DNA of 64,000 nt, from NCBI GenBank assembly GCA_001692895.1, contig KV748232.1, forward strand, positions 992,001 through 1,056,000. The letters run 5' to 3'. Under the pieces are notes generated by a model. It worked only from the letters and a program-made list of their open reading frames with translations, searched no databases and had not been told where the DNA came from. This document shows positions 1 through 9,842 of the stretch, piece after piece. Position 1 is the stretch's first letter, and every line of letters begins with the position of its first letter. Source of the stretch: Cenococcum geophilum 1.58. Taxonomy: Eukaryota > Ascomycota > Dothideomycetes > Gloniales > Gloniaceae. The position numbers were made by a program, and so were the translations under genes.

Positions 1-95
1 ATAGTTATTGTCACGCCTGCGGAGCCGTCGAGTATTGCGCCATCGAAGTACCAGTATTCGCAGGCAGTGGAGTTGAGAGCGGAGATGGTTGGCCT
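1..95 (-). CDS. possible exon of a gene running off the left edge, lipocalin-like (CrtC/Diels-Alderase-type) guess
   Basis: On the minus strand a short open frame reads ISALNSTACEYWYFDGAILD and continues to the window edge. It is bounded upstream by a stop at 96-98, directly beside a possible AAG splice acceptor. The E-Y-W-Y-F-D block followed by an acidic loop and a T-I-T strand resembles the N-terminal strand of fungal CrtC/AttH-like proteins, the fold of decalin Diels-Alderases. About 30 residues are visible, so both the gene and the family are tentative. It could be chance. Confidence 0.25.
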
Positions 96-581
96 TCAAA
101 TGGGGTCATTGGGACGTATCAATGTATTACAGATCCATTAACCATTGAGTTGGGGATATTTGACTGGAGTGACATAGGTTGGCTTCGCTGTCGCCAATGG
201 AATTAGGCACGCGGGGAGAAGCCAAGCGTAGACGCATCTTATAGACAGAGCCTGGAGAAGGAATGCAAGAGTAGAAAGTAGAGAGTAGGTCCATGATTAA
301 AATAAAAAAGAAGGAATTAAATGCGCAGAACTTCTGTTCAATTGCAGTCAGCGCTAACCCTTTTAGGGAAAAACAAGTTGAAGACTGAACAAAGCCAGGG
401 AGCTGGAAATCCGATTAATTTCGCTTATTTGCCGTTTGAGTAACCCAACTTATCGTAAGTACGAGGTAAGCCGCCACGAGACGCTCAATGGGCACTAGGT
501 GGTATTGCAAGAAAGCAGTTAGGTCTCTATAAGACAGATAAAGGTTTGCCTGAATTCTTGGCAAACTGATGATAGTTTTAG
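96..581. other. intergenic, no feature recognised
   Basis: Ordinary base composition with stops in all frames. I see no convincing gene, RNA or repeat. If the left-edge exon is real, its 5' exon and promoter would lie here. Confidence 0.4.
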
Positions 582-1120
582 GTGTGTTTCGGTTGCAATA
601 AGGAACTTTTTGAATATGAGGTTGCTCCGTGCTTTGACCGGCGTCAACTAGTAGATATTGATCGGCGGTTAATATAGTATCCGTGCTTAATATGAAATGA
701 AGCTGGGTGTTCGGTTGATCGCTCTTTAAGGCCTTAAATAAGGCTTAAAATTGGCGACGTCCTCTGCGTGTATTATTTACCCTACAGGGTCTGCTGCTGC
801 TGCAGCAATATTGTTGAGGGTGAGGGTGGTAATGCCATACCTGGTGGGAGGCGATTGGGCGCACGCACGAACAGAGCTCCTTATTGAATATGGAAAATGA
901 GGAGTCGCAGAAGGCTCCTTATTGAAAAGGAGCCAAGAGCTTTATTTCTCCTACTATATACGGTATGGCGTGCAAATTTGACGCGCTTGCCGATAAGGAG
1001 GAGCTCCTTATTCAAAAGTCACCATATCTACCGAACACCAGCTTCCAGTTCAGATTCGAGCTCCTGATCGCCTCCAAAAAGTCGCCTCCTTAAGCAATAA
1101 GGAGGTGCAACCGAACACTC
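582..1120. repeat. short inverted-repeat element, MITE-like
   Basis: The ends carry inverted copies of a G-T-G-T-T-C-G-G-T-T-G-C-A motif: 582-596 with one extra T on the plus strand, and 1107-1120 as its complement. Internal copies at 706-718 (plus) and 1030-1039 (complement) repeat the motif. Two small hairpins lie within: 913-934, with stem GGCTCCTT and loop ATTGAA, and 1085-1105, with stem CCTCCT. The word CTCCTTATT recurs at 878, 915 and 1006. There is no coding capacity. The layout fits a non-autonomous DNA transposon of about 540 bp, but no target duplication was established. Confidence 0.4.
913..934. repeat. perfect 8-bp-stem hairpin
   Basis: GGCTCCTT, a 6-base loop, then AAGGAGCC form an exact palindrome inside the inverted-repeat element. 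A second hairpin with a 6-bp stem lies at 1085-1105. No run of T follows, so this is not read as a terminator. Confidence 0.5.
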
Positions 1121-1288
1121 CCTTACTCAAGGGGAGAAAATGGCCTCCTCAGAAGAATCTCAGCTTCTTAATCCGCTTAATAGTCTTCACAGTCTGGATA
1201 CCACCTATTGAGAAATTCAAGCACGTAATTTTTATGGAGAGAAACCCATACGCGGGGTAAAAACAGAGCTTAAGGCGATGGCTTTTAA

Positions 1289-2765
1289 CTAACAGTAAGC
1301 AGCCACCTTACTGGCTCCAACTCCGACCAGTCCGTCAAAATACGCCAATAAGACGTCCACGTCGAGCATATCCACTTTCCCTAAAGTCGGACTGGAGCTT
1401 CTCAGCGCTTGGCCACCCCACAAAATTCGTACGAATCTCTTACTTCCTGTTCCTTTCTTCTTGTACAGCTCAAATACCACCTCTGATCCCATGCCCGGCC
1501 ATACCATGACATCCACTTGTAGTATACTAAGTAACCGTGAAATGGACCCATCATGTGCAACATTGTGTCTGTATATTACGGGGCTAGCACCAGATATCCT
1601 GTCCCGTATGTTCTGCGCGAGTTCAGCGATCCACACGCCATAAGATCCGACGGACGCTTGGAGTGATGATGATGAGTCGCGGTAGATGAAGGAATACTCG
1701 TACAGGCCAAGCCTATAAACCGCATCTGCTTCCTCCTGTGTAACGCAGTTGCTGGGGTCGCTAATGGCACAAGGCAAAGGTTTGCTATGGCACTGGCGTG
1801 CCGAAAGGTTATCGAAGTAATGATCAAATGACTGGTGCCAATCGCTAGATGCTGTAGATACACCAGAAATAGAGTCAAGTGTTGCATACAGAGCTTTTGC
1901 AGCTGTTAAATGCGCGGTCCAGGCTGGTGAGCGGCTGCCCACGCCGTAAGAGCTAAACAGATTTGATGCAGCTGAGCAAGTATACGCTGGCTCTAGGGAA
2001 TCGACTGAGGGAGGCTGGATGCGCAGAGGGACCATGGCCGGTGTTTTGTACATGCCTTCAATGAGCATACCAGCAACTTGACTTGTGATGACGTTGTTTG
2101 TCACGCGGTACGTGACCTTGTCCGCCAACTGATCAGGTAGAAAGCGAAGCATGTCATGATACACTTCGTACAGATCCTTGCCATGCTGCCAGGAATCATC
2201 TAATCCCTCGCGTGTAATCTGAGGGAATTGGCATGTTCCGTTGAAGCCGGCAGGTACAAATGGGTTGGTGTTTGTGGTGTATACACTCCAGTAAGCTGAG
2301 GCAGAGGAATTTCTCTTAGGATGTAAGGGTTGGCCATAGTAAAATAAGCCTTCGTCGGAGCAGTACCAGGGGTAGGATTCTTTAGGGAAGGTATTTGAAG
2401 CATAGGGAGTTCGTTTGTGGTGTCTATGGATCTGTGTGGGGTTAGGTTCGCTCAATGGCTTCGATCGAGGCTTCTCATCCACTTACCACCTCGACGTATT
2501 CCAGCTCATACTGCTTATCAGCTACAGGATATTCTTCTCGTCTAACATGAGGCATGTTGCACCAACTGTAGGTACCATATTTCGTGCCCGGGGGTAGTTG
2601 GGAGCTGTTGAATATGAAGCCATGGATTCCAGTGCCATTGATCACGCTTGACAAAGTATTGATCCAGGTCGTATTGGGGGCATGCCAGCTCAAATCAACA
2701 TTGGCTTGCTGAGAATTTGCTAATGGAAAGAATAGTAGAGGCAGGAGGTAGGTAGACGAGAACAT
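1289..2765 (-). CDS. secreted histidine acid phosphatase (histidine phosphatase superfamily, branch 2)
   Basis: Predicted phosphomonoesterase acting outside the cell or in the secretory route. There are two exons, 2765-2487 and 2431-1289. The 55-nt intron (2432-2486) begins GTAAGT and ends ACACAG, and splicing joins YVEV to IHRHHKRTP in frame, giving 473 residues, a normal family length. Residues 1-19 (MFSSTYLLPLLFFPLANSQ) form a signal peptide, so this ATG was chosen over the in-frame ATG at 2849, which would put 28 residues ahead of it. The phosphohistidine motif lies at residues 96-102 as RHHKRTP; family knowledge gives RHGxRxP, so the usual Gly is His here. The proton-donor motif A-H-D is at 385-387, and WPGMGSEVVFELYKK follows as in the family. 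Several N-x-S/T sites are present. The gene is intact. It is divergent from the transporter pseudogene, with about 840 bp between them. The physiological substrate cannot be told. Confidence 0.85.
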
Positions 2766-3602
2766 TGCTAGATCAACTAGCAGGAGGACTGAAAGCGTAG
2801 CGCCGGACAAGACGAGGGCAACGGCAGCGACGTTGCGCGCACCGTGCATCTCTTATACAGTCGGCGCATCCGACAGAAATCATACCGGATGAAGAAGCTC
2901 CTTGATGGAGATAAGGGAGCAGTGTGAAGCGGGTGTTGAGATGAACAGGAACGAACGGAACGTGACGGCCTTCGTGGCGGCGATTGGCGTTTCGCCAAAT
3001 CATTTGCAGCGGAGCAGAGGAACTGACCTCAACACCAAGACCTTAATCGCAATTATAGGCAGACTACTTGTCTGAGGATATCCTACAGCGATGTGATGGG
3101 CAGTGACATCCAGATCTTATTGACTCAACGGGACGCTCCAGCTCAGAGTGGCTACTATTCATCCAAGTTCCCCAGATCCAAGTCAAAGCCGCCCTAAACA
3201 TCACTGTACTCCGGAGTAGGTCCCTGGAATAGCTAATGGCTAATATTCAGGAAAGCTGCACTAATACCCCGTACGACTCCATACCACCCCCGGACCACCC
3301 TGCAAATCGCCCAGCTACCTTCCATCTTTGGAGATAACCGTTGAGATGCCTTCTGCACCATGGATCAGCGCCTCGTTCGTCTGACCGATAGAGGGCAGCG
3401 AATAAGCTACCATCCAGGCGCACAATGATGATATGGCTTTACTTTTAGACCCTTTGTGATATTTGCTCTGCTTGTATCTTTTCAAGCTTGTCTTGCTTTG
3501 GCAAGCCATTGTACCCAAAGTCATTGCATTGATACACGTATGAAATTTTAATTATAGCTTTGGCGCGTCTCATTGCTCTTATTCCTACGTAACACGCCTT
3601 AT
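2766..3602. other. divergent intergenic region (promoter side of the acid phosphatase)
   Basis: Between the start of the minus-strand phosphatase and the first readable codon of the plus-strand transporter relic. Small open frames here show no family features. The N-terminal codons of the transporter were probably just before 3603 but are not readable. Confidence 0.45.
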
Positions 3603-5440
3603 TTAAGGCTCAAAGGAGGATGGCTTACCTTCTGGGCGACTGTCGCGTGTGTAACTGACATGACATTATTTGGTTACGATCAGGGCGTATTCGGTCAGTG
3701 TATACTCATTCCGAGAGAAGACCTAGTTGCTCATTAGTATTCTGCGCAAAAGGAGGTGTTCTTGATACTCTCAACCTCAATTGAGGGACCACTTTGCAAA
3801 GTACTGTACCGTCGCGGTTCTACGATATTGGTTGACTTTTTGGCACCATAGCAACAGTTACCATTGGAGACCCTCTTAGACGTAAGAAGACTATTTTGTT
3901 AGGAACGGCCATCATGAGTGTAGGAGCCATCCTTCAAATATCAGCATTCAGTGTACCGCAAATGATCGCTGGCCGGTAGGCACTCCGCGATCTCTATAAC
4001 TTCATTAACTATACTAACAATATCAGCATCATCGCTGGAATTGGAAACGGTATCAATACATCCACGGCCCCAGTCTAGCAAGGTGAAACACTAAAAGCCG
4101 GTTGGCGAGGAAAACTGATTGTGAACATCGCCGGCTTTTCCCTTTCAAACTGGATGACTTCTGGTTTCTCCTACGTCGGTGGTCCAGTGGCATGGCGATT
4201 TCCGCTAGACTTCCAATTTATATTTATATTCACACTCTACAGCACCGCCCCATGGCTGCCAGAGTCGCCCAGACGGTCGATTGCCAAAGGTCGAATCGAC
4301 GAGGCGGAGAAAATCCTTGCGGATCTCGAATTCATGGATATCGAAGACTCGTACATTATCACACAACCGAAAGACATTCAATGGCTGTACATTACGAGCG
4401 TGAGAACTCGGTTAGATGGGATCTTCGCGGACGAACAGGAACTCAGGAAGCACATGCATGATTCGTCACCTGGTTCTTGGAATGGGCACGCAAGCAATGC
4501 AGCAGCTAGGTAAGACACTGCCCTAAGATCTCCTAGCTTTCAATTGAGGCGTTCTTGGGTGTGACGTTTGCTAATATAGTACGATGCAGCGGGAATAAAT
4601 GTGATATCCTACTACCTCCCTATTGTGTTCATCCGCTCTGTCGGCCTCAGCAACGAAATGGCGCACCTCCTCGCCGCCTGCAATTCAGTTTCTTACCTGC
4701 TCTTCTCACTCATCGGCATCCCAAACGTGGAGCGGTGGGCCGGGGCAAAATGATGATGTACGCGGCCCGGCCAATGCTTCTGCGACCTGATCATCACCAC
4801 CACGATCCGCTATAACGAGGACCCCGCGCTGTCTGACACGTCCCGCGTCTCGTACGCAAAAGCATCCATGGCGTTCTTCTTCCTCTGCTACGTTCTTTTC
4901 GGCATCGGCTGGCAAGGTGTCCCATGATATTAATTCACTCAGCATGCGGACGGAGGGTGCTGCGATGGGCACCGCCACGAACTGGATCTTCAACTTCATG
5001 GGTAAGCCCCATTCCCTCCCCTCCCTTCCCCACTCCTTCCCCACCTGCCCTTCCCCTTGTCACGTGCTACATTCTGACCCTTGTTCACAGTCGTCGAAAT
5101 CACCCCTCCAGGCATTCAATCTCTGCGATGGGAATTCTAGATCACCTGGACCGTCTTCAACTTCACCTTTGTGCCCATCGTTTATTTCTTCTGCCTCGAG
5201 ACTGCTGGGCGTTCGCTTGAAGATCTTGACCGCTTCTTTGTTGGTGGCGCACCAGTGCTTATAATTAAAGTTAAGGATGCGATATACCATAAGCGGCCGG
5301 AGAAGTATGTGGAACAAGAAAGGGAGGAGGTGAGACGGAACAGCTCAATCAGGCCGCAGGATGTGAGTGCCGCAACGGAGCTGCATAAGCGGAGTATGCT
5401 GGAGAAGATAGAGGGAGAGGGCGATGAGGAGAAGAAGTAG
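3603..5440 (+). pseudogene. MFS sugar transporter pseudogene
   Basis: A broken 12-helix sugar:proton symporter. In order the readable pieces are: first helix GGWLTFWATVACVTDMTLFG plus YDQGVF (3615-3692), an intron near 3693-3742, the RRKKTILLGTAIM helix (about 3875-3918), the AGIGNGINTSTAP helix, and WRFPLDFQFIFIF (about 4193-4230). PESPRRSIAKGRIDEAEKIL (about 4258-4320), an intron near 4512-4588, NVISYYLPIVFIRSVGLSN, and then the C-terminal FFCLETAGRSLEDLDRFF follow. A clear 89-nt intron (5002-5090) remains. Lesions are a TAG at 4076-4078, where the next codons read QGET, and a frameshift after KDIQW (about 4380) that moves the continuing YERENSVRW block to another frame. Further frameshifts lie near 4455 and 4740. 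A small deletion near 4925 removes the residues before INSLSMRT, and a TAG lies at 5138-5140. It is tail-to-tail with the GMC gene. The substrate is unknown; the family carries hexoses and related sugars. Confidence 0.85.
5002..5090 (+). other. surviving spliceosomal intron in the transporter pseudogene
   Basis: It starts GTAAGC and ends TTCACAG. Splicing would join ...NWIFNFM to VVEITPPGIQ in frame. It shows that the relic is a duplicated or decayed chromosomal gene, not a retrocopy. Confidence 0.75.
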
Positions 5441-5779
5441 TAGGTTAAGTAGTTGGGAGATGAGGAAAAAGAATGGTTTGTGTTGTGTCTAGAGTTCGGG
5501 AATGGATGATGGTCTTTTGGACACCCGAACTACTTCAAAAACTCCAGACTGAGCTTTATTGCGGCATACTGGTGCGTACTTAGCATCGGTGTTTCATTGC
5601 TGTTACACTGCTATTGTTTAAATTTGATTAAAGGTGAATTAAGGCTTGGCATGTGCTATAATTCGCATTTGCTATTGCTCTCACAGTTGAATTGTTATGT
5701 AGAGCGTCAATGGGATCGCTGGTCATATCATTCCATCGACAAAACTCCAACCCTCGCAACTCCAACCCTTCAGCCCAGC
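5441..5779. other. convergent intergenic region
   Basis: Spacer between the 3' ends of the transporter relic and the GMC gene. No gene, repeat or clear terminator was recognised. It contains a C-rich run near 5792 just inside the 3' end of the neighbouring gene. Confidence 0.5.
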
Positions 5780-7822
5780 TTAGTTCGCACAACCCCCCCC
5801 TTTAATAATCTCCGCCGCCCTCTCCGCGACCGCATATAGCGTACTAGTTAAATGCCCACAAACTTGAAACGGCAACACGCTCGCATCCACGACTCTCACA
5901 TTGGCTGTCCCGTACACTCTCAACTCGGGATCCACCACGCCGCCCAGCTCCCGGGCCATCATCGCCGCCGTGCCCACCGGATGGTAGTTCGGCCCGTACA
6001 CGCTTTTCAGCCACGCGCCCCACGTCTCGTCGCTCGCGTCCGGCGGCACCGTCGCCAGCCCCGGCAGCAGCTCTGCGGTGACGTAGGCCGAGAGAGGGGC
6101 GGTGGCGAACGCGCGCCGGACGAAGCGCCCGGTGGCCGCCTGCGCCGACGCGTCGAACGGGAACTGGAAGAAGTTCGGGTTGATCGCCGGCGGGGCGGAC
6201 GTGTTCGCGCTCTGGATGTGCACGCTGCCACGCGCGAAGGGAAGCAGCACCCAGAACGGCGTCACGAATTCCAGAGCCCCGGCGACGGGCACCGAGAGGA
6301 TTTCGGCGAGCGGCGTGTTTGCGTGAAGATTAGGTCCGCTTGGATGGTGAAGAGGGTGGTGAGGGCGGAGACGGTGGACGCGTTGCCGGAGTTGGCGGCC
6401 ACGGCGGCGGCGTAGGTGGGGATGGAGGCGCGCAGGGCGGCTTCGATGGAGGAGGTGTTGGTACCGAAGAGGTCCGTGGCGGTGGCAGAGGTCACGTAGG
6501 ACGGATAGCCGGTGGTGTTGTGGTTGAATGTGGAGCCCATGACTGTGTTGGGTTGGTCTTGGAGGTTTTCGCCGACGGAGGGTAGGGCGATGCGGATGGG
6601 AATAGAGTATTTGTTGAGGATGCTGGGAAACTGTTAGATTGCTTCTCGCATAAAGGAGAGCTATTCGAAGAATTGAAAGATCAGAATGTAGAGACATGAT
6701 ATTAAAAGCATTTGGTTATGAGAGATCAGATGCAATGTAGTAAATACTTACGTCGGACTGCCTACACCAGAATGCTCTAACAGAAGCGGGGATCGAAGAG
6801 AGCCGGCTGATATTATTACCTCACACCTAGCTGGTATTGTGTAAATGTGTCCATTCAAAGTCATCACTTCTACTCCACTGGCAATCAATTTACTCCCCTT
6901 AGATACCGTATCATTGGCCCAGACCAGCCTATTTGCAGTAGTATTCAGATACACATGTAAATTTGGCCTCTCAGCAGCAAAGGGGTAGTAGTAAGCTCTT
7001 GCAGCATCTTGCCGTATGCCCTCTCCTCCTATGCTGTTGTTGGGGGTAAATGGCCATATGGTGAAACCGCGAAGTTTTCCGCCATTGATGTCTCGCTTGT
7101 ATGGTATGCCCATATTCTGCCAAGTAGCGTTTAATATTGAGCGTGCATCTCCTCCCATCAAAGTAGTGCTCCATCCAACTGTCACCGGTCCATGGAAACC
7201 ATGATAGCTGGTGTCATATGAGGCGCCATGGAGCTGCTGGCGAGCAGCGGGGGTCTGAAACAGCTCACTCTTTTTATAATATGGCCTAAAGAAAGTTAAT
7301 TGGGAGTTTGGTGAAAGGATGACCTAGTTGCTTGCCACAAGGATGACCAAGTCCAGCCCGTGTTAACGAGTCTTTCCCATGCGTCAATTTGAACATCTTC
7401 GGGGCGGATATAGGTCATTCCTGGTTTGAGACGCGCCTATCAGCGCCGAGGGATAGGCAAACGTGCATAAATTCACAACGAGCGATACCATTGATAGTGC
7501 TTGTTCCACCCAATGCTTTTCCGGCGTGATACACCAATGTCTCGTTTAATGCATATTTCTGGGGTTCAATAGGGTATGACCAGTCAATTGAAGTTCCAAG
7601 AGACAGTCCAAAGGTAGTGGTATTGGTGACATTGGGACTGTTGAAGACCGAGTCCCCAGCTTCAATGACAGCAACGGTAATGGCAGGATTCTCACTCAAG
7701 CGATTCGCTATTACGAGTCCACTCGTTCCTCCGCCGACAATGACATAGTCGTAAAAGGCTTTGTTCGGTACTCCGCACAGAGCTAGTCCACAGTGTATAA
7801 GGAGAACGAAGAGGCTCAACAT
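5780..7822 (-). CDS. GMC-type FAD oxidoreductase, one-base frameshift in last exon
   Basis: Glucose-methanol-choline family flavoenzyme, likely secreted, oxidising an alcohol or aryl alcohol with O2 or another acceptor. Exons are 7822-7489, 7420-7336, 7285-6752 and 6622-5780. With one base restored they encode about 598 residues, the usual size. Residues 1-17 look like a signal peptide; an upstream in-frame ATG at 7861 is possible. The FAD dinucleotide motif GGGTSG is at 30-35 within YDYVIVGGGTSGLVIANRLS. Further family blocks are GKALGGTSTINGM (across intron 1), the WPYYKKSE segment (across intron 2), SAGSLRSPLLLEHSGVG and GENLQDQPN. The C-terminal catalytic pair is seen in YHPVGTAAMM and CGHLTSTLYAVAERAA. 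In the last exon the frame breaks at the T-run 6318-6320: ADLIFTQ is followed out of frame by TPLAEILSVP, and one added base restores it. No other lesion is seen. It may be a recent null allele or a sequencing error. The exact substrate is unknown. Confidence 0.82.
7286..7335 (-). other. probable GC-AG intron in the GMC gene
   Basis: A 50-nt intron with donor GCAAGC and acceptor TTTAG. Using it gives TWSSLWPYYKKSE, which has the family spacing. An alternative GT donor three bases upstream (GTGGCA) also keeps frame but deletes one residue (SSLPYYKK). The GC-AG reading is preferred on alignment grounds. Confidence 0.5.
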
Positions 7823-8215
7823 GGTGAAGGGGTGCAGGAACAGCGACAAAGGTCTTGGCATGCCGAAGGAGGCAGCAGGAAAGATATTATTCCGCGGGAA
7901 ATAACCATGCTGTTCGCTCTGTTCAGGGCTTAGAGAGCAGGCGATTAACAATCCCCGGAGGGAGGTGGGGTAAGTCAAGGGCTAGACTTATCTCATAAAT
8001 CAGACCCTCGATGGACATTATCTCATGAATTAGACGCTTTGTAGTAGAATTTTAACCGAACTCAGCTAGATCAGCACGTGCTTAGTTACGGGGCAGGATA
8101 CGCTTATATCTGCTCCCTATATTTTAAAATTCTTCACGAAGGGTCTAAGAGCTTGTGGGCGTTGCTTTAGTGAGAAATAAATGTTTTAGCAAGGTTTGAT
8201 TATCTCAGTAAGCGA
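7823..8215. other. GMC upstream region and start of AT-rich sequence
   Basis: Promoter side of the minus-strand GMC gene. Composition falls towards AT from about 8000. TCTCAT-AAT-AGAC words repeat at 7992 and 8021. No gene was seen. Confidence 0.4.
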
Positions 8216-8349
8216 CTTAGACGGCAAGGGCAAACTGAAGGCGCACTCACTAATACTAAAGTATCACCAGTCTCCATCCTAAAAAACGCCACTTTTTTTT
8301 TAAAACCAATTAGCTATCTACCGACCTTAAGTTTGCCCTGCCGTCTAAG
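8216..8349. repeat. 134-bp element with 24-25-bp inverted ends
   Basis: The left arm 8216-8240 (CTTAGACGGCAAGGGCAAAC then TGAAG) and right arm 8326-8349 are complementary except for one indel and one mismatch. The interior is AT-rich and noncoding. It could be a tiny MITE or a deleted DNA transposon; it borders the Fot-like relic but is not proven to be its end. No clear target duplication. Confidence 0.5.
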
Positions 8350-8754
8350 GGCCTATAGTGCGGAACTCTATAGCGCTTAACTTTAATCTAAGCAATTTTG
8401 TATAAGAAACACTTCCTCCTATAATAAGCTAATAAGTTAAGTTAGACTAGTCTCCTCTATAATTAAAAGCTTTTTTGTAATAGGAATACTACTTCTTTAT
8501 AAGTTACGCGCTTTTAATATTTAGGTAGACACTACGTCCTTATCTCCATTCTCCAATATTAACTCTATTCTCCCTTAATACTATCCTCTATATCTTTATT
8601 ACCTTAAAGGTAAGTAATTATACCTTTTACTAGTTACTAAAGGCGAATTAGAAAACGGTAGAGCCTTCTTTTCTAGCGCTAAAAGCTATAGGTAATATAA
8701 ATACTATAGCAGTAAAATAACTTTAATATTAAGTAATTTCTTAAGGTATAGGTT
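8350..8754. other. AT-rich, RIP-like sequence, no gene
   Basis: Dense TA dinucleotides and stops in all frames. It may be the 3' part of the adjoining transposon relic, but no end could be found. Confidence 0.4.
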
Positions 8755-9600
8755 ATAAAGGGTATTAATAATAGATTAGGTGGCCTTTATATTAGTTAGC
8801 GGACCTTATTATTATATTCTACTTTAAAATGGACAGAGGTTTATATACCCCTTTAATTAACTAGTTATATATTAGTCTATAAAAGTTTACTAAGAGGCGA
8901 AGTCTTAAAGAACTAAGACCTTTAAAGGGGAGGTAATTATAATAAGCTCTTTTAAAAGGTATATATTAGATAAAACAGATAAAGGTTTTACTAATATCCT
9001 ACTAATATCCTAGAGAAGATATAGTTAGACGGATAAGGGGTAAAGGGTTTTACTAGTGTCTTAAAGGAATTATAAAGGGAACTGGTTCTCCTTTAGAAAA
9101 GACTAGCGATTAGTCTCTAAATAGAAGAGGTTAGAAAGTATTTGTCCTTTAATATATAAAGCTTATTCTACCTTTAACTTACCTTTTACTTGCCTATAAC
9201 TCTTATTCTATACTGCCGATTAGGTAATTATACGTTCCGGTTAGACTGGCCTCTTATATTCCCTTAATTGCTATTATCTGCTCCTGGTTTCCTAGTTATA
9301 TAATAGTTACTTAGCCGATTATATCGGAGCTTATAACTGCTTTAGATATCGTAATTATATCTATTATAAATCCCGTCTTATTAAAGTTATAGGTATTATT
9401 ATTAAGAATATTATATAACTAACGCGTCTCTTAAACGCGCTTAAACTACGCGTTAATTATATCTAGATCCCCGTATTTAGTACGTTTTAAATATAACCTT
9501 TCTTTTATTTTATTTTTAGTTTAGGCTAGTTATTAATAAAGCGAGATACCTAGTTTTTACTAACTAGTTAAGATAGAGGAGTATAGCCGCGCGCCGTAAG
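8755..9600 (-). pseudogene. pogo/Fot-like (Tc1/mariner superfamily) transposase relic
   Basis: Minus-strand DDE transposase destroyed by RIP-type changes. The block around 9370-9410 reads YNFNKTGF, where the family has an Asp-Glu pair in place of N-K (G-to-A damage). It is followed by an I-S-K-A-V segment and, after two stops, LGNQEQIIAIKGI. Near 8960 PFKRAYYNYLP corresponds to the region after the DDE core, and IIRSAN near 8790 to the C-terminal region. Stops occur every few codons. Terminal repeats were not identified. Confidence 0.55.
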
Positions 9601-9842
9601 TAAAGAGTCTGCTATTCTTCGTATATTAATAATCTAGGGTAGAAATCCTATTGTTTTGAACGGTTTGTTTAGTAAGAAGTAGTCTACCCTCTTTGTGGGG
9701 TAATTTAGAGTTCTGAATTAATGGCATTATTGTTTTAGTACGAAGACACGTCTTGGTGCTGGCGGGGTGGCCGGATAAGTGGTGGAACATGTTAAAGCAA
9801 ATGTATGCTTTAAGAAAGCATGTGAATTTGGAAACGAGCTAC
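9601..9842. other. 3' flank of the Gfo/Idh/MocA gene
   Basis: Transition from AT-rich relic to ordinary composition near 9640. No feature recognised. Confidence 0.4.

Noticed and set aside
2773-3003. Overlapping 73-76-codon minus-strand frames upstream of the phosphatase
   Set aside because: No family resemblance; they lie in the promoter side and overlap the phosphatase start.
3315-3524. 69-codon minus-strand open frame
   Set aside because: No recognisable domain, no supporting splice or context signals, and in the divergent spacer.
5852-6585. Several plus- and minus-strand open frames with Arg- and Gly-rich products
   Set aside because: They are shadows of the GC-rich last exon of the GMC gene.
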